This document shows positions 52,401 through 60,698 of a stretch of DNA of 64,000 bases, piece after piece. The DNA lies in contig URJJ01000003.1 in NCBI GenBank assembly GCA_900548185.1, forward strand, positions 53,306 through 117,305, read 5' to 3'. The DNA comes from an uncultured Opitutales bacterium. Its GTDB lineage: Bacteria; Verrucomicrobiota; Verrucomicrobiia; Opitutales; Intestinicryptomonadaceae. The notes under the pieces were generated by a model. It was given only the letters and a program-made list of their open reading frames with translations. It was not told the DNA's origin and searched no databases. Made by a program: the position numbers and the translations under genes. The first letter of the stretch is position 1; each line of letters starts with the position of its first letter.

Positions 52401-52479
52401 GCTTTGAAATGTCCGTTGAAATCTTTTCGTGCAGCTCCGAGAGGACCGCCGCGTATTTTTTTATCGACTCTTCTTTCAT
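49465..52479 (-). CDS. Alpha-mannosidase, GH38
   Basis: 1004 residues from the ATG at 52479 (MKEESIKKYAAVL). The GH38 catalytic domain begins with the zinc motif AIGHAHMDLAWLWPVRETKRK near residue 250; the nucleophile Asp is in FFWIPDSFGYSPQLPQ near residue 350, and the SFGIGDGGGGPGEEH-like segment follows. The helical middle and C-terminal beta-sandwich domains complete the family length of about 1000 residues. There is no signal peptide, so it is probably cytoplasmic, trimming imported mannosides. It is zinc dependent and retaining. Confidence 0.94.
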   Translation of the reverse strand: MKEESIKKYAAVLSELHEKISTDISKLKMTAYKSPEPLAFGDRLKGDAEEVFEGEPWGEKLFDCAWFKFDCEIPEGEGGELALKIDLNGELYIAGPGGSPVQGLTCKASTFCDSLGKPGKRLWPLPPELASARSFSVWADCGLNDLFGALKNGGRVACARLVRINPEVRSLYYSFEQAFDWMCATADCGLRGSLDSLLASVCRALESDFASAVAPSRESIDTFLRSSAPANSVKVCAIGHAHMDLAWLWPVRETKRKLARTFSTALALGAKYPWYVYGASQPQAYAWMKEGYPELYSRIKKAVADGSIEPLGCMWVEPDCNMTSGESFVRQIIAGLNFFREEFGASPDFFWIPDSFGYSPQLPQILARSGIRHFITQKLSWNTVNRFPHHSFCWEGIDGTRVLAHMLPEETYNSPAAPRSVIKIDGEYAQRDVSGTALMAFGIGDGGGGPGEEHLERILKNAEVPALPKIENKKVSEFLAEWSADAASFPVWRGDLYLEKHQGTLTTQGLNKLHNRRCETLLREAEWHAYVLEMLSGRKVDAGFLKPLWEEVMLYQFHDILPGSSIERVYAESCARYAEIERKLEGFISGAVAQSSRILGGSPAFNANSWAETRGLAGGRELEIPQLGYADMSGASLPEPASASEGLLENGRLRVRFDARGGIVSLVEKSSGREFADPGRPANAFVSYDDFGDAWDFGNSYRKNPSRRMALKSARYFSDDGAAVAEFEFACGKSSLFERVVLGPSSGGLELEIETDWRDRRRMLRGVFPLSFCAERSLAEVAFGSYSRAPDDSTRWREARIEVPAHGWAAMEGAGMGMAVSNNGKYGWRLKDNSIELGILRCVPRPGGALVASGDSAGGAESDDGLDFADLGRQKFSLELFPYSAPARPWELSARSRRLGGGFRVGTPSQAPARAASASFVEISSPAVELAAIKPAEDGSGWVARLVNLGGEPVSASVSLMFPPDRADAADLVENVEAENADLSNLAFAPHEIKTLILRYNLPK

Positions 52480-52778
52480 ATTTCGTCCATGGCCGCGCAT
52501 GAAAGCTCCCGCTCCGGCGCGGCTTTTTGCTTGGTTTATGGTCTTTCAAGGGGTTTTCCAAGTCAAGAGAAAAGCCGGGAAGCGCAAGGGGGCGGGAATG
52601 AGTCCGCATGGCGCGAGCCCCCCGAACGGAGGCGGAATCCCGCAGGGCGGAAAAACCGCGCGCAGGACACCGCGCAAAACGCATCGCCCTCCCCCGCCCG
52701 AAGCCCGCCTCCTAAAACGCTGAGAACGCGCAGAAGCTCAAGCTGCCATCCGAAGCGCGCCCCCAAATTTGCAAACGC
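52480..52778. other. Intergenic region upstream of the GH38 gene
   Basis: About 300 bp holding the GH38 promoter region. Nothing further was recognised; the short frames are shadows. Confidence 0.5.
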
Positions 52779-52805
52779 AAAAAAAACGGGGGCAACCGTC
52801 CCCCG
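52779..52805 (-). terminator. Rho-independent terminator of ileS-dksA-like-lspA
   Basis: CGGGGG (52787-52792) and CCCCCG (52800-52805) pair over a seven-base loop; on the minus strand eight T residues follow. It lies 15 bp beyond the lspA stop. Confidence 0.9.
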
Positions 52806-52819
52806 CAGCCGCCCACGGC

Positions 52820-53425
52820 CTACTTGCCCATGCCCCCGTCGCGCTTCAGGCGCCCGGACTTCATCTCCCGCTTTTCGCGGTGCTCCAGAACGAGGCTTAT
52901 CACAAGGTACAGCCCGACGCCCACGGCAATCGCGCAGTCGGCGACATTGAACGCGGGCCAGCGGTATCCGATGAGCGGTATATGCACGTCCAGAAAGTCA
53001 ACGACGTGCCCGTAGCAGAGCCTGTCAACGAGATTCCCGAGCACCCCGCCGCAGAATATACCCATGGCGTACTGCATCTGGGGATGCGAACAGCCGAGCT
53101 CCCGGCGGAAAAACCACATGGCAGCCAGGGTGACCACGGCTATCGAATTCAGCAGGTACGTCTGCCCGGGCAGTATCCCCCAGGCGGCCCCCTGGTTTGT
53201 TATGTGGACAATGTAAAAGAGTCCGTCTATGACAGGTATGGGCTTCACCGCCCCGGACATGCTGTAAACGGGCGATTCCGGCGACCACGGCAAAAAGCGC
53301 ATTACCGCAAGCTTCGTGGCCTGGTCCAGCACAAGCACCGCCGCAAGGGTCAGCAGAAACCTGTACGAAACCGATATTCCGGCGCGCTTTGCGGGGGCTC
53401 CGCGGCTGTCTCCCACGTTCAGCAA
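52820..53425 (-). CDS. lspA: Lipoprotein signal peptidase
   Basis: 201 residues, slightly long at both ends for the family. Four membrane segments are visible. The aspartic protease pair is Asp134 in GGVLGNLVDRL and Asp163 in FNVADCAI. It cleaves prolipoproteins before the lipidated cysteine. It starts 4 bp after the DksA-like gene, which follows ileS; ileS-lspA is a widespread order. Several lipoproteins in the window are likely substrates. Confidence 0.96.
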   Translation of the reverse strand: MLNVGDSRGAPAKRAGISVSYRFLLTLAAVLVLDQATKLAVMRFLPWSPESPVYSMSGAVKPIPVIDGLFYIVHITNQGAAWGILPGQTYLLNSIAVVTLAAMWFFRRELGCSHPQMQYAMGIFCGGVLGNLVDRLCYGHVVDFLDVHIPLIGYRWPAFNVADCAIAVGVGLYLVISLVLEHREKREMKSGRLKRDGGMGK

Positions 53426-53429
53426 GGGG

Positions 53430-54575
53430 CTAGTCTCCGTTATCGTCCGAGATTTCCGAGGGGGAGGCGTCGTCCTCGCCCAGCTCGACCCCGTACTGGC
53501 TGCGCGCCATGCCCGCCCTTGCGCGCCTCATTTCGGCCTCCTTCTGCTGCTGCCCCTCTATGGTGCAGCGCGCAAACGGGATGGCGGAAAGCCGGCTTTC
53601 GGGGATGGGCCTGCCGGTTATCTCGCAGACGCCGTAGGTTCCGTTTCTGATGCGCTCGATTGCCGCGTTTATTTCGGAGACGAGCGTCTGTTCGCTCGAC
53701 ATGAGGCTGAATGCCATGTCGCGCTCGAAATTCTTGGAGCCGATGTCCGCCGCGTCCATGCCCTGGGTCGAATTCTCGTGGGAAAGCTCGCCGTTGTTGT
53801 CGGAGACCGCCTCGGCCTTGTCGCTGGGGCCGTGGAGGAAGCGTTCGCGCATTTCGCTGAGCATGCGGTAATACTTCTTCCACTTCTGCGGGACGTCCTT
53901 TTCCTCGAAGGTGGTGCGGGACTGCTCTATGGGGTTGAAGCCGAGGATGTCGGCTATGCTGGCAGCGCCCAGGGCCCGCTTGGGAACCGACGGGGCCGGA
54001 GCCGCGGCAGGCGCGCCGCGCTTCATGCGCACGGACTCCTGGGAGGACGCCTGGGAAGCGGAGGCGGACCTGTCGTCGCCGCGCGCCATGGCCTTGCCGG
54101 CCAGGAAGTTTTCCAGATCCTCCATCGAAAAATATATGCCCGCCGAGGCGCGCACGCCCTTGTTTTCCGCAGGGCGGGACTGCTCCTGGACGACCTCTAC
54201 GGACGTCTGGCGCGAAACCTTCACAACCGACGCGGCGCGCGAACCGCCCTTCTTTTCGAGAATCTCGGCTATCGCCTCAGCCACGGACTTTTTCACGCCC
54301 ACCCTGGCCGCCGCCTTCTTCGCGGGGACCGCCTGCTCCGCAGCCCGCCTTGCGGTGGAGGCCGCAGGCTGCGCCTTGGCGGGCGACGGCTTCGCGGGCG
54401 CCGCGGGTTTTGGCGCGGGCTTTGAGGGCCGGGCCTTCGCGGCTGCGGAAGCCTTGGGCGCGGGTTTTCCGGCCGGCTTTGGCGACGGCTTTTTGGCCGG
54501 GGCCTTCTTGGCGGAGGGCTTCGGCGTGGAAGATTTTGAAACGGCCTTCTTAGTCGTTTTCTTTGCGGTTGCCAT
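53430..54575 (-). CDS. DksA/TraR-family protein with a basic tail and incomplete zinc finger
   Basis: 381 residues from the ATG at 54575. Residues about 1-100 are a Lys/Ala/Pro-rich tail (KKAPAKKPSPKPAGKPAPK) like histone H1 or AlgP tails. A linker with a small domain follows (ARVGVKKSVAEAIAEILEKK). The C-terminal 130 residues resemble DksA/TraR: a coiled coil (WKKYYRMLSEMRERFL ... SEINAAIERIRNGTYGVC). The zinc finger reads CEITG ... ARCTIEGQ, so the second Cys of each CxxC pair is missing. DksA binds the RNA polymerase secondary channel. Zinc-independent action or another role is inferred. It is sandwiched between ileS (23 bp) and lspA (4 bp). Confidence 0.78.
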   Translation of the reverse strand: MATAKKTTKKAVSKSSTPKPSAKKAPAKKPSPKPAGKPAPKASAAAKARPSKPAPKPAAPAKPSPAKAQPAASTARRAAEQAVPAKKAAARVGVKKSVAEAIAEILEKKGGSRAASVVKVSRQTSVEVVQEQSRPAENKGVRASAGIYFSMEDLENFLAGKAMARGDDRSASASQASSQESVRMKRGAPAAAPAPSVPKRALGAASIADILGFNPIEQSRTTFEEKDVPQKWKKYYRMLSEMRERFLHGPSDKAEAVSDNNGELSHENSTQGMDAADIGSKNFERDMAFSLMSSEQTLVSEINAAIERIRNGTYGVCEITGRPIPESRLSAIPFARCTIEGQQQKEAEMRRARAGMARSQYGVELGEDDASPSEISDDNGD

Positions 54576-54598
54576 TGTCTTTTTTGTCCTTTGGGGCG

Positions 54599-57391
54599 TT
54601 ATTTTGCGCACTCGTCCAGCGCGGCGCGGCATCGGGGGCATACGCCGTCGCCGTCGAGGTCCTTCAGTATCCTCCAGCAGCGCACACAGCGCTCGCCTTC
54701 CGCCTTGCGGACCTGCACGGCGGAAGTCTCAAATTTCCCCTCGACGATTCTGACGGCAGAAACTATGAAAAGCTCCGGCAGGGACTTCTCAAATTCGCGC
54801 AGCACGGCGGCGTCCGGGCTTCCCTCCGGGACCATTATCTCGGCCTCGGCTTCGAGGCTCTTGCCGATTGCCTTGCCCTGGCGCAGCTTTTCAAGCTCCT
54901 CGTTCACGGAATCGCGGATTTCGAGGAGGCGCTCGACCTTGGAGTACACGCCGTCGTCGAGCCATTCATCCTTCACGTCGCACCAGTCCTGGAGGTGTAT
55001 GGAGCCTTCCGAATACTCGGCGCCGGAAGTCTTGTGGGAGTATGCCTCGTCGGCCGTGAACGTGAGTATGGGGGCCGCGACCTTCAGGAGTATGTCGTTT
55101 ATGAGCCATATGGCCGTCTGCGACGAGCGGCGCTCGGGGGAGTGCGCGGCGAACGTGTACATCCTGTCCTTCAGGATGTCGTGGTATATGCGCGAGAGGG
55201 TGACCCCGCAGAACACGTCTATCAGCCTGTAAACCTTGTGGAACTCGTAGGCGTCGTAGGCGCGGCGGGCCTCTTCGGCAAACAGGGCGGCCTTGTGGAG
55301 CGCCCACCTGTCGATTGCGTCGAGGCTTGAAAGCGCGACGGCGTCCCTTTTGAAGTCGAAATCGAAGAGGTTGCCGAGCTGGTACATCAGGGTGTTGCGC
55401 ACGCTGCGGTACGTGTTTGCCACGTGGGCGAATATGCCGTCTGAAACGGGGATGTCGCTCTGGTAGTCCTCGGAAGCTATCCACAGGCGCACGATGTCTG
55501 CGCCCCACTTGCCGACGTACATGTCGGCCGTGTGCGGCTTTCCGTCGCTCTTTGAAATCTTCTTGCGGTCCTGATCCACGATGAAGCCGTGGGTTATGAC
55601 CTTGCGGTACGGGGCGGCCCCGGCCGTCGCAACCCCGGTCCAAAGCGAGCTCTGGAACCATCCGCGGTGCTGGTCGCTGCCCTCGAAATACAGGTCTGCG
55701 GGCCAGGAGAGGTCGGGGTTTTTGGCGAGCACGGCGCGGTGGCTGGAGCCGGAGTCTATCCACACGTCAAGGGTGTCGGCGCCCTTTTTCATTTCGGACG
55801 GGGCGGGCCATCCTGCGGGAAGCTTCACGCCGTCGAGGATTTCCCCCTCGGAGGCTGTGTACCAGAAAGCCGTGCCGAGCCGCTCCACCTTGTCGGCCAC
55901 AGCCCGCACGACGGATGCGTCCAGATGGGCCTTGCCGTCCGGGCCGTAGAACGCGGGGATGGGCACGCCCCACACGCGCTGGCGGGATATGCACCAGTCG
56001 GGGCGGGACTCGACCGCGCCTCGTATGCGGTTTTCGCCGCTTGAAGGCAGCCACTCCACGTTTCCGATGGCCTCGAGCGCGCGGCTCCTGAAGCCGTCCT
56101 TGTCTAGGGCAACGAACCACTGGTCCATGGCGCGAAAAATCACCGGGGTCTTGCTGCGCCAGCAGTGCGGGTACTGGTGGGAAATCTTTGCCACCTTGAG
56201 GAGCGAGCCGTTGTCCTCTATAATCTGCAACACCTTTGCGTTCGCCTGGTTTTTGCCGTTCTGCTCCAGGACGCTCACGCCCACCAGCTCCGCCGGGACG
56301 CGCCCGTCGTCCACATACCTGCCCGCGTCGTCGATGGGGCAGTAGATTTCCCAGCCGTTTTCAAGGCCGGTCTGGTAGTCCTCAAGGCCGTGGCCGGGCG
56401 CAGTGTGGACGCAGCCGGTGCCGGAGTCCATAGTCACGTACCTTGCGCAGACTATTGTGGACTCCCTGTCAATAAACGGATGCCTCGCGCCGAGGCCCGC
56501 CATCTCGGAGCCCCTGGCCACGGTTTTGATTTCGGGGCTTTCGAGGCCGATGTCGGAGGCGAACTTTTCGGCGAGCGGGGCGGCCACTACAAACGTGCGC
56601 CCGTTTGCGGAGACTGCGGCGTAGTCCGTGTCGGGATGGACGGCCACGCCGAGGTTGGCGGGGAGCGTCCACGGGGTCGTGGTCCAAATCACGATTTCCG
56701 CAGAGTCGAGGCCGAGCTTTTCGTTGGCGCGCGCGTCGAGCTTGAACGCCACCCATATGGAGGGCGAAACGTGGTCCTTGTACTCGATTTCAGCCTCGGC
56801 CAGGGCGGTGGCGCAGGGTATCGACCAATAGACGGGCTTCTTGCTCCTGTAAACGAGCCCCTTTTCTATGAAGGCCGCAAAAGTCCTGAGGATTTCAGCC
56901 TCGTAGGCGTGGGACATGGTCTTGTACTGGCGCTCCCAGTCGGCCAGAACGCCCAGGCGCATGAACTGGCGCGTCTGCTTTTCGATGAAAGACGAAGAGA
57001 AGTTGGCGCACTCGGCGCGCAGTTCGGCGGGCGGGAGCGTCCGCTTTTCCTCGCGCAGCATCTTGGCCACCTTGTGCTCGATGGGCAGGCCGTGGCAGTC
57101 CCAGCCGGGGACGTACGGGGCGGAAAACCCGCGCATCGACTTGTAGCGCAATATTATGTCCTTTAAAATCTTGTTGAGCGCAGTGCCTATGTGGACGTCT
57201 CCGTTTGTAAACGGGGGGCCGTCGTGCAGGATGAACCTGGGCTTTCCGGCGTTCTTGCGCTGGATGCGCCCGTAGAGGTCGTTTTCCCTCCAAAATTCTA
57301 TGCGCGCAGGCTCGCGCTTTACGAGGTCGCCCCTCATGGGAAATCCCGTCTTGGGAAGGTTGAGGGTGTTTTTAAAATCGGACTCGGCCAT
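54599..57391 (-). CDS. ileS: Isoleucyl-tRNA synthetase
   Basis: 930 residues, class I. The HIGH-like motif is HDGPPFTNGDVHIGTAL near residues 56-72. The CP1 editing domain covers about 190-390. KMSKS appears as KISKSDG near residue 612. The C-terminal zinc finger is CVRCWRILKDLDGDGVCPRC near the end, as in the bacterial IleRS type with that domain. It charges tRNA-Ile. It heads the ileS-dksA-like-lspA unit, which ends at a terminator. Confidence 0.98.
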   Translation of the reverse strand: MAESDFKNTLNLPKTGFPMRGDLVKREPARIEFWRENDLYGRIQRKNAGKPRFILHDGPPFTNGDVHIGTALNKILKDIILRYKSMRGFSAPYVPGWDCHGLPIEHKVAKMLREEKRTLPPAELRAECANFSSSFIEKQTRQFMRLGVLADWERQYKTMSHAYEAEILRTFAAFIEKGLVYRSKKPVYWSIPCATALAEAEIEYKDHVSPSIWVAFKLDARANEKLGLDSAEIVIWTTTPWTLPANLGVAVHPDTDYAAVSANGRTFVVAAPLAEKFASDIGLESPEIKTVARGSEMAGLGARHPFIDRESTIVCARYVTMDSGTGCVHTAPGHGLEDYQTGLENGWEIYCPIDDAGRYVDDGRVPAELVGVSVLEQNGKNQANAKVLQIIEDNGSLLKVAKISHQYPHCWRSKTPVIFRAMDQWFVALDKDGFRSRALEAIGNVEWLPSSGENRIRGAVESRPDWCISRQRVWGVPIPAFYGPDGKAHLDASVVRAVADKVERLGTAFWYTASEGEILDGVKLPAGWPAPSEMKKGADTLDVWIDSGSSHRAVLAKNPDLSWPADLYFEGSDQHRGWFQSSLWTGVATAGAAPYRKVITHGFIVDQDRKKISKSDGKPHTADMYVGKWGADIVRLWIASEDYQSDIPVSDGIFAHVANTYRSVRNTLMYQLGNLFDFDFKRDAVALSSLDAIDRWALHKAALFAEEARRAYDAYEFHKVYRLIDVFCGVTLSRIYHDILKDRMYTFAAHSPERRSSQTAIWLINDILLKVAAPILTFTADEAYSHKTSGAEYSEGSIHLQDWCDVKDEWLDDGVYSKVERLLEIRDSVNEELEKLRQGKAIGKSLEAEAEIMVPEGSPDAAVLREFEKSLPELFIVSAVRIVEGKFETSAVQVRKAEGERCVRCWRILKDLDGDGVCPRCRAALDECAK

Positions 57392-57476
57392 TTCTATCTA
57401 TCAATATTCAAAAATTAAAAACGCTGCCCGCCCCGGGATTCATGCCGCGGCGGACGCCCGGACTGCGCGGCGGGGC

Positions 57477-58055
57477 TCAAAACGGAAACGCGCTGTCCCA
57501 AAAGCTCTTTTCCTTCTCTTCGGACTGGCGTTCCAGCTCCTTCTTCGTCTCGGCGTTGGCCTTGTCGATGTCGGCGTTGACCTTGTCGCTCAATTCTTTG
57601 ACCTTCTTCTTCTCAACCAGGAGCGACTGGTACTGCTCGGCCGGGGTCTTGTAGGTGGATACCGCTGCGCCTGCCGCTGCGGCGTTCTGCTGCTGCCTGC
57701 GCCTCATGGTTATCTGGGCCGCCTCCTCCTCCGTCATCGGGGGGAGGGGCTTGCGCGCCGCAACTGCCGGGGCCTCACCCGTCTGCGGGGCATTCGGCGC
57801 GCCTGCGGAAAGCTCGGCCACCCTGGCCTTCAGCTCGGCATTTTCAGCCCGCAGCCTGGAAATAACCTGCATGTCCTTTGAAATTATGTCGTACATGGCC
57901 TTTTCGGAATCCTCCAGAAGTTTCTGGAGCTCCGCGACCTTCCTTTCGAGGGCCTGGACGCCGTCTGCGGCGTCCGTAGCGGGAGCGGCGGGGGCCCCGA
58001 AGAGCCCGCAAACCGGAACCGCAGCGCAAAGGAACATGACTGCTATTTTTTTCAT
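57477..58055 (-). CDS. Exported coiled-coil protein of unknown function
   Basis: 192 residues. The signal peptide is MKKIAVMFLCAAVPVCGLFGAPA. Two heptad-rich segments, VQALERKVAELQKLLEDSEK (about 33-52) and KKVKELSDKVNADIDKANAE (about 151-170), are separated by a Pro/Ala-rich linker. It resembles no family I recognise; a periplasmic structural or peptidoglycan-associated role is a guess. It is on the same strand upstream of ileS, 85 bp away. Confidence 0.7.
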   Translation of the reverse strand: MKKIAVMFLCAAVPVCGLFGAPAAPATDAADGVQALERKVAELQKLLEDSEKAMYDIISKDMQVISRLRAENAELKARVAELSAGAPNAPQTGEAPAVAARKPLPPMTEEEAAQITMRRRQQQNAAAAGAAVSTYKTPAEQYQSLLVEKKKVKELSDKVNADIDKANAETKKELERQSEEKEKSFWDSAFPF

Positions 58056-58217
58056 GCCCGCCTATGAAATAGATTTTGCAATGCGCTTCAACCATAAAAA
58101 AGCCGTATTTTGAAGGCGCCGCGCACGCAAAAACCGGCGGCCTCCCGGCGTTTTGGCCGGGGTCGCCCGCCCCGCGCGCATCCGGCGGAAGCGCCCCGCC
58201 CCGCGCGCAAAAAAGGC

Positions 58218-58263
58218 AAAAAAAATGCGGGGCGGCGCCCCAGAATGAGGCGGACACCCCGCA
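58218..58263 (-). terminator. Rho-independent terminator of the thioredoxin-like gene
   Basis: TGCGGGG (58226-58232) pairs with CCCCGCA (58257-58263) around a branched 24-base loop; on the minus strand eight T residues follow. It lies 13 bp beyond the stop. Confidence 0.75.
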
Positions 58264-58276
58264 GCATGCAAAGGGC

Positions 58277-58786
58277 CTACTTCAGCCCGGACGACTTTTC
58301 AAAGTCCGAAACGGTTTTTATGAACGACTGCGGCGTGATTCCCCTGCGGTAGCCCGCAAGCTCCGTCTTGCCGTTTTGCGCGTTCATAAGCACCATCGTG
58401 GGAAAGCCCTCTATGCCGAACTTTTTGGCAAGCTCCTCATTCTTTAAGGCAAGCTCCTTCGGGAGCTTCTTACGCGGAAAGTCGCAGACCACCATTACGT
58501 AGTTTTTTTCCGCATATTTTTTGAAGTCGTCCCTGGAGAGGACATCGCGGTCGAAATAGATGCAAAAGGGGCACCAGTCGGAGCCGGTGAAATATATGAG
58601 AAGCGGCTTCTTTTCGGCCTTGGCCTTTTCAAGCGCGCCCTCGTACTGGGCGCCGGTAAACTGCGCCCCGCTCGCCGCTTCAGCGGCCTGCCCGGCGGCG
58701 GCTTCGGCGGCGGGCTGGGCGGGCGCGGCGCACAGGCTGGAAAACGCGAGGGCCGACGACAGGATTGCAAGGAATTTTATATTCAT
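58277..58786 (-). CDS. Exported thioredoxin-fold protein
   Basis: 169 residues from the ATG at 58786; the frame is open further upstream but this Met gives the signal peptide MNIKFLAILSSALAFSSLCA. The thioredoxin fold has its active site in SDWCPFCIYF (WCPFC, CXXC) at about residues 67-76, and the cis-Pro loop is GIEGFPTMVLM. It resembles the periplasmic DsbD-gamma/thiol-disulfide group. It probably reduces or isomerises disulfides, perhaps in cytochrome c maturation; that link is inferred only from the cytochromes elsewhere in the window. Confidence 0.85.
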   Translation of the reverse strand: MNIKFLAILSSALAFSSLCAAPAQPAAEAAAGQAAEAASGAQFTGAQYEGALEKAKAEKKPLLIYFTGSDWCPFCIYFDRDVLSRDDFKKYAEKNYVMVVCDFPRKKLPKELALKNEELAKKFGIEGFPTMVLMNAQNGKTELAGYRRGITPQSFIKTVSDFEKSSGLK

Positions 58787-58918
58787 AATCAGATAGAATC
58801 GTATTTTTAACGCCACGGTTAAGGAAGTTGGAAAGCCCGGCGGCGCACGATCCGGCCTCACGGGAAAAATTTCCGCAAAGCCGCCCCGCAGGTCAATCCT
58901 TTTATTGCAGCCGCCCGC

Positions 58919-58964
58919 GCAAAAAAAAGGCCCGGCCCAAAACGAAGCCGCGCCCGGACGGGCC
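58919..58964 (-). terminator. Terminator of the infB-ribF operon
   Basis: GGCCCG (58929-58934) pairs with CGGGCC (58959-58964); on the minus strand eight T residues follow. It lies 45 bp beyond the ribF stop. Confidence 0.8.
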
Positions 58965-59009
58965 GCTCGCCGCCGCGCGGATGCCCCAATCAAGGCGGAA
59001 GCGGCCAGC

Positions 59010-59957
59010 CTATTCCAAAGCCCCGAAAAAGTCGGCCGCAGCCGACTTGTCGCGGGCTATCTGGCTTTTCAAATCGTCCACCGACGCAAATTTCTTTTCG
59101 GGGCGGAGCATCTTCAAAAACTCCACCCTTATCCTCGTCCCCTCCCCGAAGTCCACGCCGTCGGAAAAGAGGTTGGTCTCCACCACGGGGGCGGAATTTT
59201 CAACCGTAGGATTTGTCCCGTAGCTCGACACGCCGTCGTAAACCTTCCCGGTTTCGAGATTTGCAAGGCGCGAAACATATACGCCAAACGGCGGGCGGCA
59301 GTCGGGATTCCAATAGAGGTTGAGCGTCGGAAACCCCATCCGGCGCCCCAGGCGCTTCCCGCCCGACACCTCGCCCTCGGCGAAGTACGGCCTGCCCGCG
59401 AGCCGCTCGAACTCGCCCATGTCGCCCACGCACAGAGCCCGCCGCAGGCGCGTAGAGCTGACGAAGAGCCCGTCCTCGGCGACCCCTGCGACGGCCCGGG
59501 CCTCTATCCCGAAATCTGCCCCCCTGCGCGCAAGCCACGAGACCCCCGCAGCCGCCCCTCGGCCGAAGCGGAAATTTTCACCCGTCACGACCCCCACGGC
59601 CCCCGGGAACTTTTCGCGCAGAAATTCCACGAACTCCTCCGGGCTCCTGGATGCGAAATCCGCGTCGAAGTCCTTGAAGAACACGCGGGAGGCCCCGGCC
59701 TCCTTGAGCAGGCGCGCGCGCAGCCCGGGAGGGCAGATGAGGCCGCGAAATTCGCCAGACCGCCCCAGGACTTCGGCAGGGTGCGGGAAAAACGTCAGCA
59801 CGCACAGCTCCGCAGACTTTTCCCCTGCGAAGCGGGCGGCCTCGGAAAGCACGCGCGAATGCCCCCTGTGAAGGGCGTCGAAAATCCCTATCGCCAAGAC
59901 GCACCTTCCGGGAAACCCGCCGCCGGAATCGAGGCTCTCAAAGTCCGGGGATGCCAT
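59010..59957 (-). CDS. ribF: Bifunctional riboflavin kinase / FMN adenylyltransferase
   Basis: 315 residues. The N-terminal FAD synthetase domain has the nucleotide motif VLAIGIFDALHRGH and GENFRFGRGAAAGV. The C-terminal riboflavin kinase domain has GKRLGRRMGFPTLNLYW and KVYDGVSSYGTNPTV. It makes FMN and then FAD in the cytoplasm. It is the last gene of the infB-rbfA-nrnA-truB-ribF unit, 6 bp after truB. Confidence 0.95.
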   Translation of the reverse strand: MASPDFESLDSGGGFPGRCVLAIGIFDALHRGHSRVLSEAARFAGEKSAELCVLTFFPHPAEVLGRSGEFRGLICPPGLRARLLKEAGASRVFFKDFDADFASRSPEEFVEFLREKFPGAVGVVTGENFRFGRGAAAGVSWLARRGADFGIEARAVAGVAEDGLFVSSTRLRRALCVGDMGEFERLAGRPYFAEGEVSGGKRLGRRMGFPTLNLYWNPDCRPPFGVYVSRLANLETGKVYDGVSSYGTNPTVENSAPVVETNLFSDGVDFGEGTRIRVEFLKMLRPEKKFASVDDLKSQIARDKSAAADFFGALE

Positions 59958-59963
59958 GGCGCG

Positions 59964-60695
59964 CTAGAACACGATGCTGGGGACGGCCTCTCCGACCGGG
60001 ATGAGGGCCTTCCTCACGGCCGAGGGCGGCATTTCCCGGAGGGCTTCAAGGGTAATCGCCCGCGAGACGTCCAGCGAGCCGCTGCTTATGCGCCTCAGCG
60101 AATTCATATGCGCCCCGCAGCCGATTTTTTTGCCGAGGTCGTGGCAGATGGTGCGCACGTAGGTGCCCTTGGAGCACGCCAGCCTGAATCTGGCCTCGCG
60201 CGCCTCCGGATTCCAGCCCAGAAGCTCGAAGGACGAGACCCTTATGAACCTCGGCTCGCGCTCCACCTCGGCCCCCTTGCGGGCGAGCTTGTAAAGCGGC
60301 ACCCCGTTTATCTTCTTTGCCGAAAACATCGGCGGAGTCTGGTACTGGTCGCCCAGAAAGGTCTTCATGACGCCCTCGACGTCGGCTGCCGAAAGCTCCG
60401 GGACGGGCAGTTCGGCGACGGTCTCGCCCTCGCTGTCCTGGGTGTTCGTCTCGATTCCCAGCACAAAGGAGCCCTCGTAAACCTTGTCCACGCTCATCAG
60501 GTACTGCGAAGCCTTTGTCGCCCGCCCGACGAGGACTATCAGAAGCCCTGTCGCCAGCGGGTCCAGCGTTCCGGCGTGGCCCACCGCGCGCATTTTCAGC
60601 GCCCTGCGGACGCCGTCCACAACGTCGTGCGAGGTGCAGCCCTGCGCCTTGTCGATGAGAAGGACGCCTTCGTAGTCGGAAAATCCCTTGTCCAT
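59964..60695 (-). CDS. truB: tRNA pseudouridine-55 synthase
   Basis: 243 residues. The catalytic Asp45 is in GHAGTLDPLATG. The conserved KINGVPLYKLARKG and CSKGTYVRTICHDLG segments complete the TruB/Cbf5 signature. It makes pseudouridine 55 in the T-loop of tRNAs. The PUA-like tail is short. It begins 3 bp after the nrnA stop. Confidence 0.96.
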   Translation of the reverse strand: MDKGFSDYEGVLLIDKAQGCTSHDVVDGVRRALKMRAVGHAGTLDPLATGLLIVLVGRATKASQYLMSVDKVYEGSFVLGIETNTQDSEGETVAELPVPELSAADVEGVMKTFLGDQYQTPPMFSAKKINGVPLYKLARKGAEVEREPRFIRVSSFELLGWNPEAREARFRLACSKGTYVRTICHDLGKKIGCGAHMNSLRRISSGSLDVSRAITLEALREMPPSAVRKALIPVGEAVPSIVF

Positions 60696-60698
60696 AAA

